64,000 bases of DNA from NCBI RefSeq assembly GCF_046630445.1, contig NC_092333.1, forward strand, positions 710,566,001 to 710,630,000, given 5' to 3'. This DNA comes from Rutidosis leptorrhynchoides. Its lineage: Eukaryota; Streptophyta; Magnoliopsida; Asterales; Asteraceae. Of this stretch, positions 1 to 11,850 are shown in pieces. Positions within the stretch are counted from its first letter, which is position 1. Every line of letters begins with the position of its first letter. Both the position numbers and the translations under genes were made by a program. The notes beneath the pieces are model-generated. The model saw only the letters and a program-made list of their open reading frames with translations, did not search any database and had not been told where the DNA came from.

Positions 1-1829
1 ACAATTAAAATGAATTAAAATATTGATTATAACATATGAAACTAAACATTTCTTCAAGTTTGCCACTTGATTTCATCTTAAACCTCATTTGTATCTTGAC
101 GATTACAATCTGCGTTCAAACTTTTCATGATTCTTGAAAACACCTCAATAGAGAGGATGAACCAACCGCACTTCATCTACGGAAGAAAAGATTGATGCAC
201 ATAGTTATGCACCTGAAAAACTCTCGGAAACTGAGTAAACGTTTAACACGTAGCTGTGCAAATTCCTTTAGTGTTATTATTACCCAAAATAACTTGGTAA
301 TCCCTTCCAAATTAGCCAATTTTGTCACAGCTTCAGCAAATCAAATTCGACTTTTCATTCGAATAGACTCTACTATAACTTTGATATATAAGTTCACCTT
401 TCATCATCGTTACCGGAGAACCTTTTATATTTCACCATATTACCAGCTGACGTACTAGCAACCTCGTTGCCCTTTTGGCTTAAAAATCTCTGAACAAATC
501 ACAAGGACTAAACTTGTACATAAAGAATCCTGATGATTCTGTTCTGATAAAATCTTCAACAAATACCTTGCTCCTTAATTATTCTAAATCATTGTGAATT
601 AACTTCTTCATCACAATTTGATTCGAAAATCATAAGATATCATCATATCTTTCATTATGAATATCCTCGATATTTCTGAAGGTATTTTTATAACTATTCT
701 TATCTAAAATCATTTATCTCTTAGCAATATCAATGTTACGTTAGGAAGGAAACTGTTTTAGTTTCTAATTTCTGAAAAATTCGAACTTAAAATATGAATG
801 TTATTGAAGTAGTTTTGGGAACTGAAGCATGAGTTAGTATAATATAATGACACTTGATCAACGTGATTATATTACAGTAAGTCATGCTGAGTTTCTAATG
901 AAACATGATGATTCACAGACCATAACGTCATCATGTGCCATGTTACACGACTCTTACATTCTAACTAATCTCCAAACATATTAAGCTCATATCTTCTTAA
1001 TAAATCTATTTTTCCAGGATATTCTGGTAATATGACAAATCAAGATCGTGTCATTATAATTTCCTTCTTAGAACATTAACTATGTTCATTCCGAATTTTA
1101 TATCTACAAATTCTGGACCATTATTCGCTTGACTTAGAGTCGAGAAGAGAATAAAAAGGCAAAGAGCTTCGAATTATAAGGGAAAGTATAAAGCCCGACA
1201 ATAACACGAAGTTTACAAACCATGGATATTAATGTGAATAGCAAGATAAAGACACGGTAGAATTGGAAAGACAATAATCCCTAAGGTATAATAGAAGAAA
1301 ACAGATTCCTCTGGAGGCAATTGAAATAGAAGGATTATTGTTGCAGTGATCAGAATAATGCTTAGAATTAAAACTGGATTAAGCATTTACACAATCCTTG
1401 GAAGAATAGATTAAGAAAGAAGTTATAAGGGTAATGAAAAATAAAGGGAATGGAAGAGGTTGATTTATAGTGAAATATCCGACAGAGCAATCAAAACAGA
1501 TTATCGCATTTAATTAAAAAGGATCCTAATTTCCTTAAATCCAGAAGAATCGGATCTTATAGATTTCCAATATTTTCTTTTAAATTCCTTAAATTTCAGA
1601 AATTAACTGTCACTACGTCACCGGTTAAGACGAATCTGCATTTACTCATTTCCTCCTTTTGTGATAGCTCCACTCGTACTCTTTGAGTAATTGAATTATC
1701 TTATACATATTACTCAACAGTAATAAAACTCTATTTATCAGCTCATATTCGTCAGGAAAACATTCTTATTATTAGCCATGACGAACTCGATCAAATTTCG
1801 GGGATGAAATTTCTTTAACGGGTAGGTAC
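1..1829 (+). other. 3' internal tail of a Ty3 element, no readable gene
   Basis: AT-rich sequence with no convincing coding region. The only clear signal is at the right end: the stretch just before 1830 closely matches the polypurine-tract-proximal sequence of the better preserved chromovirus near 57.76-57.79 kb (both end in GGGTAGGTAC before the LTR). I therefore take it as decayed internal sequence of the Ty3 element whose 3' LTR follows. The left end lies outside the window. Confidence 0.5.
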
Positions 1830-3937
1830 TGTGACGACCTGGAAATTTTTGACTAAATTTGAACTTAATCTTTATATGTTTCTGACACGATAAGCAAAGT
1901 CTGTAATGTTGAAATCTCAAAAACTTTGAACCGTGTTCATGTATTCATTGACCTTCGACCATTATCGACGATTCACGAACTACTAATTGTAAATAAATGT
2001 GTATACATATAAATATATGTATAGAGTATATTAAAAATAATTATTTAATGATTGTAATACTCGTTGGACGTTTCGATTATTATTTAGAGAAGTTTAACTC
2101 TAACTTATATGAATTTACAATAAATGGTGATCCGAAAATGATTTCTATAAATTATAGGCTTATTAAAAATGTATTTAGGAAGTATTTGTTGAATTATAAA
2201 ACTTTTTATATTTTACTTGGGGTTGGGAGTGAATAAAAAATGTAAATTTTATTTATTAAATTAATGATTGAATTTTATACCATAATTACCAAAATAAATA
2301 AATATAGTTAATTTAAAAATATGGGATTTTTCTGAAGACTTTTATCCGCCATTAATTGTCAGCGGGGTACGAAATTGTAGTCCGTGAAAAATGTCGGCAC
2401 AATCAAACAATTAATATGGCTGCTAAAATTCATTTGACATGTTTTATTACTATTACATTTGGATATTTTAATATTCACTGTTTTTGATTATCAATCAACC
2501 AATATCTCTTTTACATATACATCTACATGAGTGTTATATAAAACACCTGAATACTGTTTTCTTGACTCCTGTTTCTTAAACCACCAACCATTCTTCCTAT
2601 AAATATATATAGACATACTTATATGCAGGAGGGAAACCATCTACTTCTTCACCATCTTCCATCACCTCCACGACACCATACCCATGAGAGCCACCGTCAC
2701 CATAACCACAAACCCACTCTCGATCATCATCAACGATCAACCCCATCGCCACACTCCACTAAATTCTTAATCAATCATCAATAAAACCTCACCCATTTAC
2801 CGATTATTGCTCGATCAAAACCCTTCTATTACAAACCCATAATATTCGAAAAACCATCACCTCCTTCGTTGTTTTGTTGTCATGAACATGTCGACCGCTA
2901 TACATATATCATCTTGTTCGAATAGTAGAAACATGAACTGAAACCTTTTAGCTACTAGTTGCAGCTGGAAAATACCTTCACAGTCACCATCACCTCCAGC
3001 AATCACGACCGCCGCCTATTTACACCATGCACCACCCATCAAATGCCACCATCTCTACCTCTCTTTATCTCTCTCTCTCTCACTTGTTATTTCATGTTTC
3101 AGCTTCTTCTCTCCTGTTTAAACACCCCACGAAAACCATCACCAAAACCCACCATTATTGAACACCCACTACTATTCATCATCACCTTCGTAAACCACCA
3201 CAACGAATCGTATGTTTTTGCTGCTATCTTGTTACAGTTTCTGCAGAAAAACACCACCACAAAACTTATTGAGTAATCGATATTTGATCCTGTATTTGGC
3301 TTTTGCTTTTGTTATTCCACCTACAACAGTAACGTAACATTCCTTATTAAATTTCTTCTACCAATTAGAGGCCCAACAGAGATGATTGTTAGGCCCGATT
3401 ATTTGGTTATGGCCCAACTAGAATTATGATTTAACTACCGCTGAACAAATATGTTTCATCACTTCATTTTTTTTTATCTATGATCGTATGGTGGCAAAAG
3501 ATCATAACGAACGATGATGATGATGGACTTTTACAATAGAAGATGATGACGATGACTTGGTAATAAAGATGATGATCGAGGTGATATGGTGAGGGTGTTA
3601 GATGATGATGATAAAGAATCATGATGATGATAAAGATGATATGATGATGATGATTAAGAGGTATGATGTTAGCGCTGATCCATTGATGATGGTTATGATG
3701 ATGTCGATCGAGTTTTAGATGAAGAAAGAAACTGACAGATAGATATATAAGTTATATGGTTTTAATCAGGGTTTAAGACAGGAATGAAATCACAGATTGA
3801 TGGTTGGGTGTGGTTTTGTGGAACGATAGGTCTCAAATTCGAGACTTGGGGGCGACATTTATTTTTTTGATGATAGAGATATAGTTAAAGCTGGATAGAT
3901 GAGTTAATTAAATAAATATGGGGTTTAAACTAAGATC

Positions 3938-4012
3938 GAGCTAGTAGCTCAATGGTTAAGGGAGTGTGTTGTTTACACGGGAGGTCGCGGGTTCAAACCC
4001 GGAGTCGAGCAG
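3938..4012 (+). repeat. tRNA-like unit (SINE head or tRNA pseudogene) inside the LTR
   Basis: An A-box-like TAGCTCAATGGTTAAG (3945-3960) and a B-box-like GGGTTCAAACCCGG (3989-4002) lie at normal tRNA spacing, with a GTGT/ACAC pair in the anticodon-arm position. The acceptor stem does not close well, so I do not call a functional tRNA. A T-rich, then ATT-repeat tract follows directly, as in tRNA-derived SINEs with a microsatellite tail. The related LTR at 35630-39365 shows no such unit at the matching place. Confidence 0.5.
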
Positions 4013-4070
4013 TTTATTTTTAAAACCTTTTAAGGTAGCATTTTTATTATTATTGTTATTATTAATATTA

Positions 4071-4071
<1 letters not shown>

Positions 4072-4134
<63 letters not shown>
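4072..4134. repeat. (ATT)n microsatellite
   Basis: Almost pure ATT/TTA repeat, extended on the right to about 4500 by degenerate ATT/ATC sequence. Confidence 0.95.
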
Positions 4135-4135
<1 letters not shown>

Positions 4136-4599
4136 GATATTATTATTATTATTATAATACTAATATTAAAATTAGGATTATTGTTATTATTACTATCATT
4201 TATGATTATTATTAATAATAGTGTTAAATGATTAAAAAGATTATTGTTATTTTTATTATTAACACTGCTATTATTATTATTTCTATCATTACATTATTAA
4301 AGTAAATTATCATTTTTAATAAAAACTATTATTTTTATTAAAATTATTAAAATTATCATTAATATAATTTATATTAATATTACTAGTATTATCATTAAAA
4401 ACTATCATTATTATTATTATCACTACTAATATTATCATTATTATTCTTATCATTATAATTAAAATTATCATTATTATCATTATTAAAATTATCATACTTT
4501 TTATAATTAGTATTATTTTTATATATTAAACATATTAACATTTATTATATACATATAACATATAATAAAATATTGATTTTGATATAATACGTAAATAGA

Positions 4600-4600
<1 letters not shown>

Positions 4601-4651
<51 letters not shown>
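4601..4651. repeat. (TA)n microsatellite
   Basis: About 51 bases of uninterrupted TA repeat within the Ty3 LTR. Confidence 0.95.
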
Positions 4652-4655
<4 letters not shown>

Positions 4656-5645
4656 TGGAATTTAATTCTATAACTATTACACTTACTATATAAATATTAT
4701 ATGTTTAATAGAAGGAATTATGTGATTATATGTGTTAATATATATACTTGATATAGGTTCGTGAATCCGAGGCCAACCCTGCATTGTTCCGTATCGTCGT
4801 ATGCATATTTTTACTACAAAATATCGTATTGTGAGTTTCATTTGCTCCCTTTTAAATGCATTTGCAATATATATTTTTGGGAATGAGAATACATGCACTG
4901 CTTTTATAAATGTTTTACGAAATAGACACAAGTAATCGAAACTACATTCTATGGTTGGATTATCGAATCAAATATCACCCTTTTTAGTCTGGTAATCTAA
5001 GAATTAGGGAACAGACACCCTAATTGACATGAATCCTAAAGATAGATCAATTGGGCCTAACAACCCCCATTCATGTCTATGGATGGCTTTAGTACTTCGA
5101 GATTATTATTATACAGACGTCGATGTCTGTGGGGATATTCTATGCATTATGGTTAATGTCGGTTACCAGGTGTTCAATCCATATGAATGATTTTTATGCA
5201 GATGGCTATATGCATGCATGACGTTTATGAGAAATGAAAATATGAAATCTTGTGGTCTATTAAAAATGATGGAAATGAATATTGATGATAAACTAATGAA
5301 CTCACCAACCTTTTGGTTGACACTTTAAAGCATGTTTATTCTCAGGTATTAAAGAAATCTTCCGCTGTGCATTAGCTCATTTTAAGGATATTACTTGGAG
5401 TCATTCATGATATATTTCAAAAGACGTTGCATTCGAGTCGTTGAGTTCATCAAGATTATTGTTAAGTCAATTATAGTTGGATATATTATGAAATGGTATG
5501 CATGCCGTCAATTTTCGATGTGATAAAAGTTTGTCTTTTAAAAACGAATGCAATGTTTGTAAAATGTAACATTTAGAGGTCAAATACCTCGCAATGAAAT
5601 CAATTGATATGAATCGTTTATAATCGATATGAACGGGTCATTTCA

Positions 5646-6296
5646 AAATCTGGCGGTGTCAAAAGGAGGTGTAATTGGTGGGTCGAGTTGTTGTTGTGGG
5701 ATAAAGTTAGGTTAAAGATGAGTTTGTTTTAAATACTCCTTCAAGTGAGAGATTGTTGGAGGTGAAGAATAATTAAAACAAAACGGGGATGTATATCTAC
5801 GTGAGAATTGTAGTTTGACTGAAACGTGAGCAACCATGTCAGAACATGAGATTAAGAGTCGAGCTAAAAGTGGGATTTGAAAGTATACGTGTCACCAATG
5901 GTGACATTAGTCACCAAACGTGAGATTTGGTTTTGCTTAGGAATTTTTTAGAATTCCTTATCTCATGCTTATTGTTTTGTACGTTCACGAATTAGGATTC
6001 CATATACATTTGATTCGTGGATCTTAGCTTGCTCCCTAAGCTATTGTTTTCTCCTATAAATAACTCTATATGTAACCCTGTAAATTGTACCTTCAAAATT
6101 CAATAATAAGAATACTTTTTGGTTGGCTGTGGATTAAACCAATAGCAATATTAGATATAATCACGTTATATTCTTGTGTTCTTTTACGTTTTTGCAATTT
6201 ATTTTCTTTATTCACTTCAATTATTTGTTTATTGTTCGTGGGTTTGATAACTTGGGGTTATCAAGTTCTTGTTGAGGCTCACTAATATTTCTAACA
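5646..6296 (+). mobile_element. Ty1/Copia 3' tail with LTR (LTR 5754-6296)
   Basis: The sequence CAAGTGAGAGAT just before 5754 is the typical Copia polypurine tract. The LTR starts TGTTGGAGG and ends TTTCTAACA (543 bp), so it has TGTT/AACA inverted ends. It contains a TATA-like CCTATAAATA near 6054. No coding domain is left in the 100 bases upstream. It is a truncated fossil whose left part was cut by the Ty3 insertion. The lineage cannot be assigned without coding sequence. Confidence 0.7.
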
Positions 6297-7437
6297 GAAT
6301 ATTAGCTAGTATGACAAAGCAAAATCAATTTATGTCGTCGACCTCGTGCATATAGGTTTTTGGAGTGAAACCACTTGCAAATATTCGGGATATGTATATA
6401 TTTGTATTAAAAAAATAGAGGACAGATAATCTAAAATGGTAACATAAGTTACTTAAATTCAAAATAAATATAATAGTAATTTTCTAATATTATCTTCTTG
6501 TATAATAAAAAAATCTTCTACATACAAAAAAAAAAATCTATATTATGTCATCTTTTGTCAAAAGAATAAATATTGATCTTTAGAAGTTTATTATTTTAAT
6601 TTTTACCCATTAACTTGAATTTAAGTAACCTACGTTTTTGAGCTATTTGCAATTTCATTTTACAAACAGCAACTACAAAAATCAACCGACAATCAAAATT
6701 TCTAAACGAATTTACAAAATCGGCACATCTATTTTTCAAAAGGAAAATGGATAGAATAATTATCTTTTGAGTGTATCAAGACACGTTTTGACTATTATCT
6801 TAGGATTAGGGATTAGGGTCCGTTAATGTATTAATTATCTCGATTTAGAAGTTATAACCACCAACCTACTATAACCAAATAATGTCAACCAACACCACAT
6901 TAACAAGTTACAAACAACTAACCTTTTTCTAGAAGATGTTGAGTAATGCAATAACACATGTTACAGTAAATAATAGTAAAATAAAAGGACATAAATATAT
7001 TTTTAAATAGTAAAATTATTTTCATAGTAGTCGTAGCTAGAGTTTAATTATCGTAGCTTAATACTCACATGTATTTTAAATATACAAAAGGTCGTGATTG
7101 ACGTGTTATTTAAAGTCCATGTGCATTTTGTTAATTGTAGAGTTACTTTAACGAACAATTATTAGCTCGTTGGTTAACTTATTTTAATTAATCGAGGTCC
7201 AGTAATAACTATAAAGAAAATTATAGCACACGTGTAATCTTAATTGCAAATAATAATATAATATTATAATATAATAACATAAAATATAAAATTATAATTA
7301 AACATGATCATTTTGACTTGAAACATAACCCATGAACAGGAAGGAAGTTATGACCCGAAGACTTTATTTTTGGACAAAAGTTTGAGAGGATATTTTCCCC
7401 AAAAAGTGGAATACTTGATACTACTAACCACTTTAGT
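6297..7437. other. AT-rich intergenic sequence
   Basis: I see no open frame, terminal repeat or RNA gene here. It is AT-rich non-coding sequence between a Copia LTR and a hAT MITE. Confidence 0.6.
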
Positions 7438-7445
7438 GGTTCAAC

Positions 7446-8116
7446 TAGGGATGTCAATGGTCACCCGATCCGGTGGATATTCACCCGATTCACCCGCTTC
7501 GTGATGGATATGGACGAACCTAAATGGATATGGATACGGATATGGATGAACGTAAATAGATATGGACATGGACATGGATGAAAAGTTTCATCCATAGATA
7601 TATCCATTACCACCCGAAATATATACAAAAATATAAATATATGCTTACATATTTACTATAACAAGTTCATTTACCTTTAGATTTATATTTTGCTTTCAAC
7701 CTTATAATGAAATAACTATAATATATTACAATAAAACACGCATATCTAATAAAATAAACTTACAATTTTCATATTTAATTTTTCATAATCCATGTTTTAT
7801 AGTAACATTTAACAAATTTTGTTATATCTTCGATAAAGATTAAATATTCTTATAGATAGATTTTAAATGTCATTTTATATTTATTTCTGCTATACTACAT
7901 TTTTATTTTAATCACATATTAGAAAATATCATAACATTTTTTTAATATCCATTGGATATTCATTAACCCGCTTAATCCATTGGATATAGATATGGATATG
8001 GATGGATGACCTGAAACTAAACGGATATGGATATGGATATTGATGAACAAAAACTAAATGGATATGGATGTGGATACGGCATCACCCGCTCCATATCCGA
8101 TCCATTGCCATCCCTA
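7446..8116. mobile_element. non-autonomous hAT element (MITE)
   Basis: Inverted ends read TAGGGATGTCAATGG on the left and, on the other strand from the right, TAGGGATGGCAATGG, one mismatch in 15. They are flanked by a perfect 8 bp target-site duplication GGTTCAAC (7438-7445 and 8117-8124), the size made by hAT transposases. Both subterminal regions are rich in GGATATGGAT repeats, as is usual for hAT transposase-binding regions. There is no transposase frame in its 671 bp, so it needs a transposase supplied elsewhere. It lies about 1.5 kb upstream of the kinase gene. Confidence 0.88.
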
Positions 8117-8239
8117 GGTTCAACCCATCCCAACCTTCTCCCACTTTAGCACATAAACCCCCCAAATTCTTCTGTTTTCAAAGTCAACAAAACACATACA
8201 AAAGATGGTATCCAACTCTAAGTTTTAGATTTGGTTTCT

Positions 8240-8780
8240 GTTATGGTCTTCTAAGAGGGAACCCACGCCTTTTCGTTCCAGTGCAGAGGCGGAATATCGA
8301 GGAGTTACCAATGCCGTTGCCGAGACTTGTTGTATTCTTAATCTTTTGCGTGAGCTTCATTGTCCTCTTACTTCTGCTACCTTGGTTTACTGTGATAATG
8401 TCAGCTCCGTGTACCTCTCTACTAATCCGGGTCAACATCAGCGAACCAAGCACATTGAGATCGATATTCACTTTGTTCGTGATCTAGCTGCTCAGGGACA
8501 GGTACGGGTCTTACATGTTCAATCCAGATACCAGTTTGCTGACATCTTCACCAAAGGACTCCCGTATGCAGTGTTTGACGAGTTCAGATCTAGCTTGAGC
8601 GTCCGGAGTACTCCCGCTCAAGCTGCGGGAGGATGTTAGACTAGATATTTAGCTCATAGCCTATATTATTTGTATTTGTATGGGCTCAGCCCAATTAGCT
8701 TGGTTAGAGTTATTTGACTATATATATGGCTTTGTGTTATGTACGCAATCAATCAATAAACACCATATCATTTCTTAACA
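8240..8780 (+). mobile_element. Ty1/Copia 3' remnant: RNase H end, PPT and short LTR
   Basis: One frame reads as the C-terminal part of Copia RNase H, with SSAEAEYRG, then RTKHIEIDIHFVRD and ADIFTKGLP. A polypurine tract GCTGCGGGAGGA follows, and then a very short LTR (8634-8780, 147 bp) starting TGTTAGACT and ending CTTAACA. An LTR this short suits the Ale/Retrofit lineage. It is a 5'-truncated fossil with everything upstream of RNase H gone. It sits 0.9 kb upstream of the kinase start codon. Confidence 0.85.
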
Positions 8781-9653
8781 GTTTCAAACTCTATCTTTCA
8801 AGATATACAATTATATCACGTCATATCATATAACCCTATTGAAAGATGCCTTTATCCCATTATTCCTTTTAGTTACACAAATCATCCACATTTTATCTTC
8901 TCATACTTTACACTCGTTAAAATTGAATAATGTTATTGTTGTTGTACGCACCCTCTTATCATCTTTTGTTTATTGTAACAAGATATATTTTACTTTGATA
9001 TAAGCTTTCAAATAACACTACATATAAAATATAAATAAAATAAATGAAAACTTGAAACTTTAAATATAAAACTTACATCTATTAGAAGTAAAAATAATGA
9101 TTTCACGTGTTAACTATTCACATAACTCAAATCTCCTATACCCAAAAAAAAAAAAAAAAAAAAAAAAATTGTTAAGTTTGCTTCAAATCGTATAAAAAGT
9201 GTACGGTAAGCCTACTCGCTTTTTTTAATTCAATAAAGTCATGTGATGTTTATCTCCACAAATGTATGAATCAAAATCCCACAAGTTAAGGATTATACTT
9301 GCTTGCAATTCTAAGACATTAATTTTGATGACAAGTGTCCATGCCACGTAGTTGCCGTCTTGGCCTGCCCAAAAAATTAAAGTTGTCACTCCGTACCAAA
9401 ATATTGCCACGTTGTCAACTTCCCGTTAAACGAATCGTCAACTCAGAATATGCCACCTGTCCATCCAACTTCCTACCCAACCAAATAACTACAACTACTT
9501 ACACCTTTTCAAACAACAAAACTACAAACCCTTTCTCTATATAAAACCATCATAAAACCCTTTCAAAACATTAATCAACCAATACAACAATTCTTTCACA
9601 CACCACACTCTTTTTATTCCTTTTTTTTCCTTCAAATAAAAAAAACCTGCAAC
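8781..9653 (+). promoter_or_regulatory. promoter and 5' UTR of the kinase gene
   Basis: The core promoter is visible: CTATATAAAA at 9537-9546, 108 bases before the ATG, followed by a pyrimidine/CA-rich leader. Three ACGT-core sites lie upstream: a perfect G-box CACGTG (9104-9109), CCACGTAG (about 9344) and CCACGTTG (about 9407). Such cores bind bZIP factors, including ABA-response factors. A 25-base A run at 9144-9168 may be the tail of an old retroinsertion. Known relatives of this kinase in Arabidopsis are ABA-inducible, which fits but does not prove the reading. Confidence 0.6.
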
Positions 9654-10706
9654 ATGGAATGGGCTAGAGGCGATGTTCTTGGCCGTGGTTCCTCTGCCAC
9701 GGTCACGGCCGCCACGTCAACTTCCGGTGAGATATTCTCGGTTAAATCAGTTGACTTTTCGCAATCGGAGAATTTGAAAAAAGAACAACATATTTTATCT
9801 ATGTTAAATAGTCCTTATGTTGTAAGCTACAAAGGGTATGATACTACTAGAGAAAACAACAACATAGTGTATAATATATTTATGGATTATATGTCTAGCG
9901 GTTCGATTATCGATTTAATAAATTCTCGAAAAGGTGTCGGGTTAACCAATATGGAAATTGCAAGATATGCAAGTAATATTGTTAAAGGGTTGGATTACAT
10001 TCATTCGAGTGGCATAGTACATTGCGATATAAAAGGTCGAAATATTTTAGTACATGAAAATGGTGCAAAAATTGGCGATTTTGGTTGCGCAAAATGGGCT
10101 AATCAAGTGTCACTAATAAGTGGGACGCCTATGTTTATGGCGCCCGAAGTGGCACGAGGCGAAGAACAGGGTTACGCAGCCGATATTTGGGCATTTGGGT
10201 GCACCTTAATTGAAATGATCACGGGTAATTCACCTTGGTCCAATGTGACCGACCCGTGTTCAGTTCTTTATAGAATTGCATATTCAAATGAAATTCCAGA
10301 CATCCCGTCTGTAATTTCGGATCAAGTTAAGGACTTCATAATTAAATGTTTAATTCGCGATCCACGAAACAGGTGGACCGCGAAAGAGCTGCTTAAACAC
10401 CCGTTTATTCAACAATTCGACGAAAATTCAAATGAAATTGTTTGTGAAAAGATCGGTACGAATTCACCTACGAGTATACTTGATCAAGATGTGTGGGATT
10501 CAATTGAAGAATCATCATCGTTGTCGTCGTTATCATCATCGTTGTCTTTGGTGATGGATGATAAGTTTGGTCAATCGACGTGTTTTTCAGTGAGGCAAAG
10601 AATCGAACAGCTGGCGTGCAAGTCAGAAACAGAAAAGTGGGTGAGTGAAAAAGGTTGGATCACGGTGAGGGGATGTGGGGCGGTGATAGATAGGTGCGGT
10701 AGGTGA
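9654..10706 (+). CDS. MAP3K (MEKK-type, MAPKKK17/18-like) protein kinase
   Basis: A serine/threonine kinase predicted to phosphorylate a MAP2K in a stress MAPK cascade. The 350-residue protein is a single uninterrupted frame. Its kinase domain covers about residues 3-252: glycine loop GRGSSATV (10-17), ATP-binding Lys31, helix-C Glu44, catalytic loop HCDIKGRN (Asp125), metal-binding DFG (Asp142) and activation segment GTPMFMAPE (157-165). The C-terminal 100 residues are Ser-rich with little predicted structure. Length, intronless structure and the short N-terminus before the kinase domain match the Arabidopsis MAPKKK15-21 group, in which MAPKKK17/18 act with MKK3 in ABA signalling (family knowledge). 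The ATG is the first after the leader, in context AACATGG. All catalytic residues are present, so it looks functional. Assignment to 17/18 rather than a sister is inference. Confidence 0.93.
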   Translation: MEWARGDVLGRGSSATVTAATSTSGEIFSVKSVDFSQSENLKKEQHILSMLNSPYVVSYKGYDTTRENNNIVYNIFMDYMSSGSIIDLINSRKGVGLTNMEIARYASNIVKGLDYIHSSGIVHCDIKGRNILVHENGAKIGDFGCAKWANQVSLISGTPMFMAPEVARGEEQGYAADIWAFGCTLIEMITGNSPWSNVTDPCSVLYRIAYSNEIPDIPSVISDQVKDFIIKCLIRDPRNRWTAKELLKHPFIQQFDENSNEIVCEKIGTNSPTSILDQDVWDSIEESSSLSSLSSSLSLVMDDKFGQSTCFSVRQRIEQLACKSETEKWVSEKGWITVRGCGAVIDRCGR

Positions 10707-10916
10707 TGAGATGGAAGTGGGTTGTACCTTGAGTTATAGTATACATTTAGATTGGATACCACCAAAGTTAGTTGTAGATAAACGAATTGGTGTGAGTGTT
10801 GTATTTTACATGTGAAACGGTATCGTTTTTGGGTTAATCTAACTATTATCTGAATTCACAGTTTAGGACTGTAATAATTTATTTGGTTCAAGGTGATATC
10901 TAACAGTCATTTAGAT
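10707..10916 (+). other. 3' flank of the kinase gene
   Basis: Non-coding sequence after the TGA, probably the 3' UTR. I can see no strong poly(A) signal beyond AT-rich stretches near 10.87 kb. Confidence 0.4.
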
Positions 10917-10919
10917 TAA

Positions 10920-11329
10920 AAGTGTGTTTAGTAAGATTAAGCGTTCGTTCAAGGTAATGGGAAAGGTAATGAGAATGGGAATACAATGGAATGGAATAAG
11001 CATTATCATTATTTTTGTTGGTGCTTGGTTTAAAAAAATAAAGTATGAAATGAAGAATATCAAAAAAAAAAAAAAAAAAAAAAAGAAGCTTCGAAAAACA
11101 CTTTTATACTTAATTACTTATATATACGGAACGTATGAAAAATTGAAATAAGCGACTAAAATGTGCTCATTCAAACGAATATAAAATAAAAATGTAATAA
11201 AACATTTTCATGCAATTTCATCTTAAAATGAGCACAACATTGAACAGATGAATGGTGAATTTAAAAGATGATAGTTGGTCAAATTAACTAATCCGTAGAT
11301 AAGTGAAATAGTTGAGATTCTTTAGGAAG

Positions 11330-11369
<40 letters not shown>

Positions 11370-11524
11370 GGCAGTTACCAAGTATTACCATTACCCCATA
11401 TTTATAGAGGAATACTTCATTATCCACTATTTAGTATTCATTACATTCCTTTTAACATTGCAAGCATAACTAATGATAATCATTATCATTCCTTACCATT
11501 TAATACACCCAACCAAGCACACCC
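10920..11524. mobile_element. probable Tourist-like (PIF/Harbinger) MITE
   Basis: The right end, read on the other strand, is GGGTGTGCTTGGTT, the classic Tourist-type terminus. The left end, AAGTGTGTTTAGTA, is a weaker match. Both are flanked by TAA (10917-10919 and 11525-11527), the 3 bp target used by this superfamily. Both arms carry related GGTAATG/GGAATG subterminal motifs. There is no transposase frame. Two long A runs (11061-11083 and about 11333-11366) lie inside. The imperfect inverted repeat keeps the confidence moderate. Confidence 0.5.
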
Positions 11525-11527
11525 TAA

Positions 11528-11749
11528 AACTTATAGTATTTTGTTTAAGTGTTTAGTAAAAAATATATTTAAATGACAAACAGACACATACATACATGAT
11601 ATGCGTTTATATAGAATTAGTATTTGTATAATTTCATATCGAGTACAAAATGTCACATGTTCAAATTTTGTCATCGCTATCTATTACGGAGTACTATTTT
11701 TTAAGTAGTAAGAGTCCTCCCAACCAAAACATACTTTCTTCTCAGAACT
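11528..11749. other. short intergenic stretch
   Basis: Nothing recognisable between the MITE and the LINE target site. Confidence 0.5.
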
Positions 11750-11850
11750 AGCTATCACATCAGTGAAAACAACTAAGAAAAAAAACCCTAACCTACCTGC
11801 GGCGACCTTCCGTCTTCTCAGGCAATTCATCGGCGGGACCAAACGCCTTC

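Larger units (their letters stand above)
1830..5645 (+). mobile_element. Ty3/gypsy Tekay-like 3' LTR, 3.8 kb
   Basis: This long LTR begins TGTGACGACC after a polypurine tract and ends GGGTCATTTCA, so it has TG and CA ends. Its first 100 bases and last 100 bases closely resemble the solo LTR at 35630-39365 and, more distantly, the solo LTRs at 17689-20161 and 54992-57446. It contains a GAT-rich degenerate tract (about 3.5-3.7 kb), a tRNA-like unit (3938-4012), an ATT microsatellite and a TA microsatellite. It is a fossil piece: the rest of the element lies to the left and is not readable as protein. The right flank is a Copia tail, so the Ty3 element probably inserted into Copia sequence. Confidence 0.8.

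Noticed and set aside
192-458. 88-residue plus-strand frame near the left edge
   Set aside because: No recognisable domain, AT-driven composition, in sequence taken as decayed element interior.
3938-4012. Functional tRNA gene
   Set aside because: A- and B-boxes are good, but the acceptor stem does not pair over seven bases and the unit lies inside an LTR. Kept only as a tRNA-like unit.
6795-6825. Telomere-like GGATTAGGGATTAGGG near 6.8 kb (and near 40.9 kb)
   Set aside because: Only two or three imperfect units, so not an interstitial telomere array.
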